Positions 61,811 through 64,000 of a DNA stretch of 64,000 nucleotides are shown piece after piece. The notes below the pieces were generated by a model that had not been told where the DNA came from, did not search any database, and worked only from the letters and a program-made list of their open reading frames with translations. The translations under genes and the position numbers were made by a program. This stretch comes from GCA-2698665 sp047611265. GTDB lineage: Bacteria > Pseudomonadota > Gammaproteobacteria > GCA-002705445 > GCA-002716945. The DNA lies in the NCBI GenBank assembly GCA_047611265.1, contig JBLFWM010000001.1, positions 186,001 to 250,000 on the forward strand. The letters are read 5' to 3'. Every line of letters starts with the position of its first letter. Within the stretch, counting starts at the first letter, position 1.

Positions 61811-64000
61811 ATGAAAAATAAGTTTAAACATAGCCAGGATGGTCTTTATAACCCTTTATTCGAAAGGGATAACTGTGGTTTTGGCCTTATAACTCAAATG
61901 GATAATATTCCATCTCACTGGGTCATAGATACAAGTATAAAAGCTCTACAGAGATTGACTCATAGAGGAGCAATTTCTGATGATGGCAAAACCAGTGACG
62001 GCTGTGGGTTATTAATAAAAAAACCTGATTCATTTTTTAGATCTATAGCTAAAGACATGGGTATTGAGCTAGGTTTAAATTATGCATTTGGTCCAGTTTT
62101 TTTAGATAAAAGTAATCAAAAAAAGTGCATGGAGACACTCCATTTTCAGCTGAGAAAGTTAGGTTTAAATATTGAGGGTTGGAGAAACGTTCCTGTTAAC
62201 AAAGATGCCTGCGGGAAAGATGCCTTATCAAGCCTGCCAATAATAAAACAGATTATTGTTACAGCTCCAGATGAGATGCTAGAGACTGAATTTGAAAAAA
62301 AATTATATATTGCGAGAATACAAGCGGAAAAAATTTTAGCTGATGATAATGTTTTCTATATACCTAGTCTCTCTGCAAAAGTTATTTCGTATAAAGGATT
62401 AATAATTTCAGATTATATTAAAGACTTTTATCCTGATTTAACTAATAAAAAAATGAAAACATCTTTATGCGTTTTTCATCAAAGATTCTCAACCAATACA
62501 TTGCCTCAATGGAAGTTAGCTCAACCATTTAGACATCTTGCGCATAATGGAGAAATTAATACTATCCAAGGAAATAGAAACTGGTATCTAGCTAGGCGCG
62601 CCAAGCTTAGTATTGAATCTCTTCCGGAATTAAACAAGCTTCACCCTTTAATCTCTAGAACTGATTCTGATTCATATACTTTAGATAATATGCTTGAGCT
62701 TCTATTGGCTGGTGATATGGGAATATTTAGAGCAATGAGAACACTGATGCCTCCAGCATGGCAAAATAATAAAAATATCGATGAAAAATTAAAAGCCTGT
62801 TATGAGTATCATTCTATGCATATGGAGCCATGGGATGGTCCGGCAGGAGTAGTTCTTACAGATGGAAGGTATGCTGCATGTGCACTAGATAGAAATGGAT
62901 TAAGACCTGCAAGATATGTCATAACAAAGGACCGTCATATAACATTAGCATCAGAAATTGGAGTTTATGATTATAACAATGAAGATATAGTAGAAAAAGG
63001 TAGGCTAGCCCCAGGTGAAATGTTAGCCGTAGATACTGAAAAAGGTGAGATTTTATTAACAGACCAAATAGATCATATTTTAAAAGATAGACACCCTTAT
63101 TTGTCATGGCTAAAGAAGCACTCTATAAAAGCTCCAGATTATGTAGCTGAAAAAGAAGAGTCATTAAATTTTACAGAGAATAAATTACTCTTATTTAAAA
63201 AATATTTTACTGTTTCTTTTGAAGAAGAAAAGGAGATAATAGCTCCTCTTGCGGAAATTGGGCAAGAAGCAACTGGTTCCATGGGTGATGATACTCCTAT
63301 GCCAGTTCTATCAAAACATAATAGATCAATATATGATTATTTCAGACAGCAGTTCGCTCAGGTAACAAATCCTCCTATAGATCCATTAAGGGAAGCTAGT
63401 GTTATGTCGCTAGAAGTATGTTTTGGGAAAGAGAGAAATTTATTTGAAGAATCTGCCAAACATGCAGATAGGTTGATACTTAGTTCACCAGTTTTAGACA
63501 GACAAACATACTTGTCGATATTAACCTCAAAACAAAAGAAATATCCTCATGATATTATTGATTTAAATTATGATGCATCGTTAGATTTAGAAGAAGCTAT
63601 TAATACAATATGTGACCGTGCAACTAGAAGTGTTAAAAAAGGTAATATAACAATAGTATTATCTGATAAAAAAATAAGCAAAAATCAATTGATAATTCCA
63701 GCTCCTATGGCTATAGGAGCAGTTCATCATAAACTGATAGACGCAGGACTGAGGTGTGATACAAATTTAATTATTGAAACCGGTTCTGCTAGAAATCCAC
63801 ATCACTATGCTGTGCTATTAGGATATGGGGCTACAGCTATCTATCCATATTTAGCATATGAGATATTAAATGAGATGGTCGGTAAAAATAAAATCTCTGT
63901 AAAAAAATATGGTGAGTCTGTAGGGAATTATATAAAAGGAATAAATAAAGGTATATTAAAAATAATGTCAAAAATGGGAATATCATGTGTCTCTAGTTAT
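61811..64000 (+). CDS. gltB: Glutamate synthase, large (alpha) subunit, 3' end outside window
   Basis: The first 730 codons of the ferredoxin/NADPH-type glutamate synthase. A short propeptide precedes the catalytic Cys22 in RDNCGFGLI of the class II glutamine amidotransferase domain; HRGAISDDGKTSDGCGLL, CVFHQRFSTNTLPQWKLAQPFR-type segment and LAHNGEINTIQGNRNW follow, then the central domain. The frame is open to the last base. About half of the usual 1480 residues are seen. No strong ribosome site precedes the ATG. Its partner gltD lies upstream of hemE, a split arrangement. Confidence 0.95.
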   Translation, partial: MKNKFKHSQDGLYNPLFERDNCGFGLITQMDNIPSHWVIDTSIKALQRLTHRGAISDDGKTSDGCGLLIKKPDSFFRSIAKDMGIELGLNYAFGPVFLDKSNQKKCMETLHFQLRKLGLNIEGWRNVPVNKDACGKDALSSLPIIKQIIVTAPDEMLETEFEKKLYIARIQAEKILADDNVFYIPSLSAKVISYKGLIISDYIKDFYPDLTNKKMKTSLCVFHQRFSTNTLPQWKLAQPFRHLAHNGEINTIQGNRNWYLARRAKLSIESLPELNKLHPLISRTDSDSYTLDNMLELLLAGDMGIFRAMRTLMPPAWQNNKNIDEKLKACYEYHSMHMEPWDGPAGVVLTDGRYAACALDRNGLRPARYVITKDRHITLASEIGVYDYNNEDIVEKGRLAPGEMLAVDTEKGEILLTDQIDHILKDRHPYLSWLKKHSIKAPDYVAEKEESLNFTENKLLLFKKYFTVSFEEEKEIIAPLAEIGQEATGSMGDDTPMPVLSKHNRSIYDYFRQQFAQVTNPPIDPLREASVMSLEVCFGKERNLFEESAKHADRLILSSPVLDRQTYLSILTSKQKKYPHDIIDLNYDASLDLEEAINTICDRATRSVKKGNITIVLSDKKISKNQLIIPAPMAIGAVHHKLIDAGLRCDTNLIIETGSARNPHHYAVLLGYGATAIYPYLAYEILNEMVGKNKISVKKYGESVGNYIKGINKGILKIMSKMGISCVSSY

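Overview
The window is a very AT-rich (visibly about 30% GC), gene-dense chromosomal segment from a gammaproteobacterium. It carries about 71 protein genes. I see no rRNA, tRNA, CRISPR array, phage gene or transposase, and no gap over 175 bases between genes; the largest gaps lie at 45372-45544, 7534-7703 and 30460-30623. The central sat-aprM-aprB-aprA cluster encodes reverse (oxidative) adenylylsulfate metabolism. Together with an aa3-type cytochrome oxidase cluster, this marks a sulfur-oxidising, oxygen-respiring bacterium. Gene order, low GC and extreme compactness fit the SUP05/Thioglobaceae lineage (free-living SUP05 or the related clam and mussel symbionts); that placement is inference.

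Layout. 0-7.5 kb holds envelope genes: protein repair methyltransferase, rhodanese, TolC, Kdo transferase, Kdo kinase, a heptosyltransferase and the two separate ADP-heptose enzymes, then ilvE. 7.6-11.4 kb is an iron(III) ABC importer behind a clear Fur box. 11.4-15.2 kb has fadD and groESL, the latter with a sigma-32-like promoter and a terminator. 15.2-23.1 kb carries fxsA, dsbD, aroQ, accBC, fis and purHD. 23.1-25.4 kb has rho, trxA and a phosphodiesterase. 25.4-30.5 kb is the sulfur-oxidation cluster, including an unrecognised 50-residue ORF and a 116-residue ORF. Divergent from sat is a 640-residue protein of unknown role with motifs reminiscent of PEP carboxykinase (30624-32546). 32.6-41.7 kb is housekeeping: SlyD-like isomerase, an NDUFA9-like protein, cca, uppP, MidA-like methyltransferase, folate genes, L28/L33, a desaturase and mutM. 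41.7-46.4 kb has coaD, rsmD, an M16 peptidase pair and rpoH. 46.4-53.6 kb is the cytochrome c oxidase structural, heme A and assembly block. 53.7-64 kb has bioH/bioC, plsY, tsaD, rpsU-yqeY, gltD-hemE-aroK-aroB and the start of gltB.

How the genes work together. AprBA with the AprM membrane protein oxidises sulfite to APS and feeds electrons to the membrane; Sat then releases sulfate and ATP. CtaCDE is a terminal oxidase, with CtaA/CtaB making heme A and CtaG, SURF1 and a Sco-like protein assembling the metal centres. RpoH encoded here would recognise the groES promoter seen here. Several gene strings match those of free-living gammaproteobacteria but lack interior genes (prmA/dusB between accC and fis; ftsYEX before rpoH; dnaG/rpoD after rpsU-yqeY), a pattern of genome reduction or rearrangement. 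Many convergent neighbours abut or overlap at their stop codons.

The most promising unexplained material is the sat/apr neighbourhood: the 640-residue protein with its own promoter, mini-ORF leader and inverted repeat, and the 50-residue ORF with a strong ribosome binding site directly ahead of aprM.
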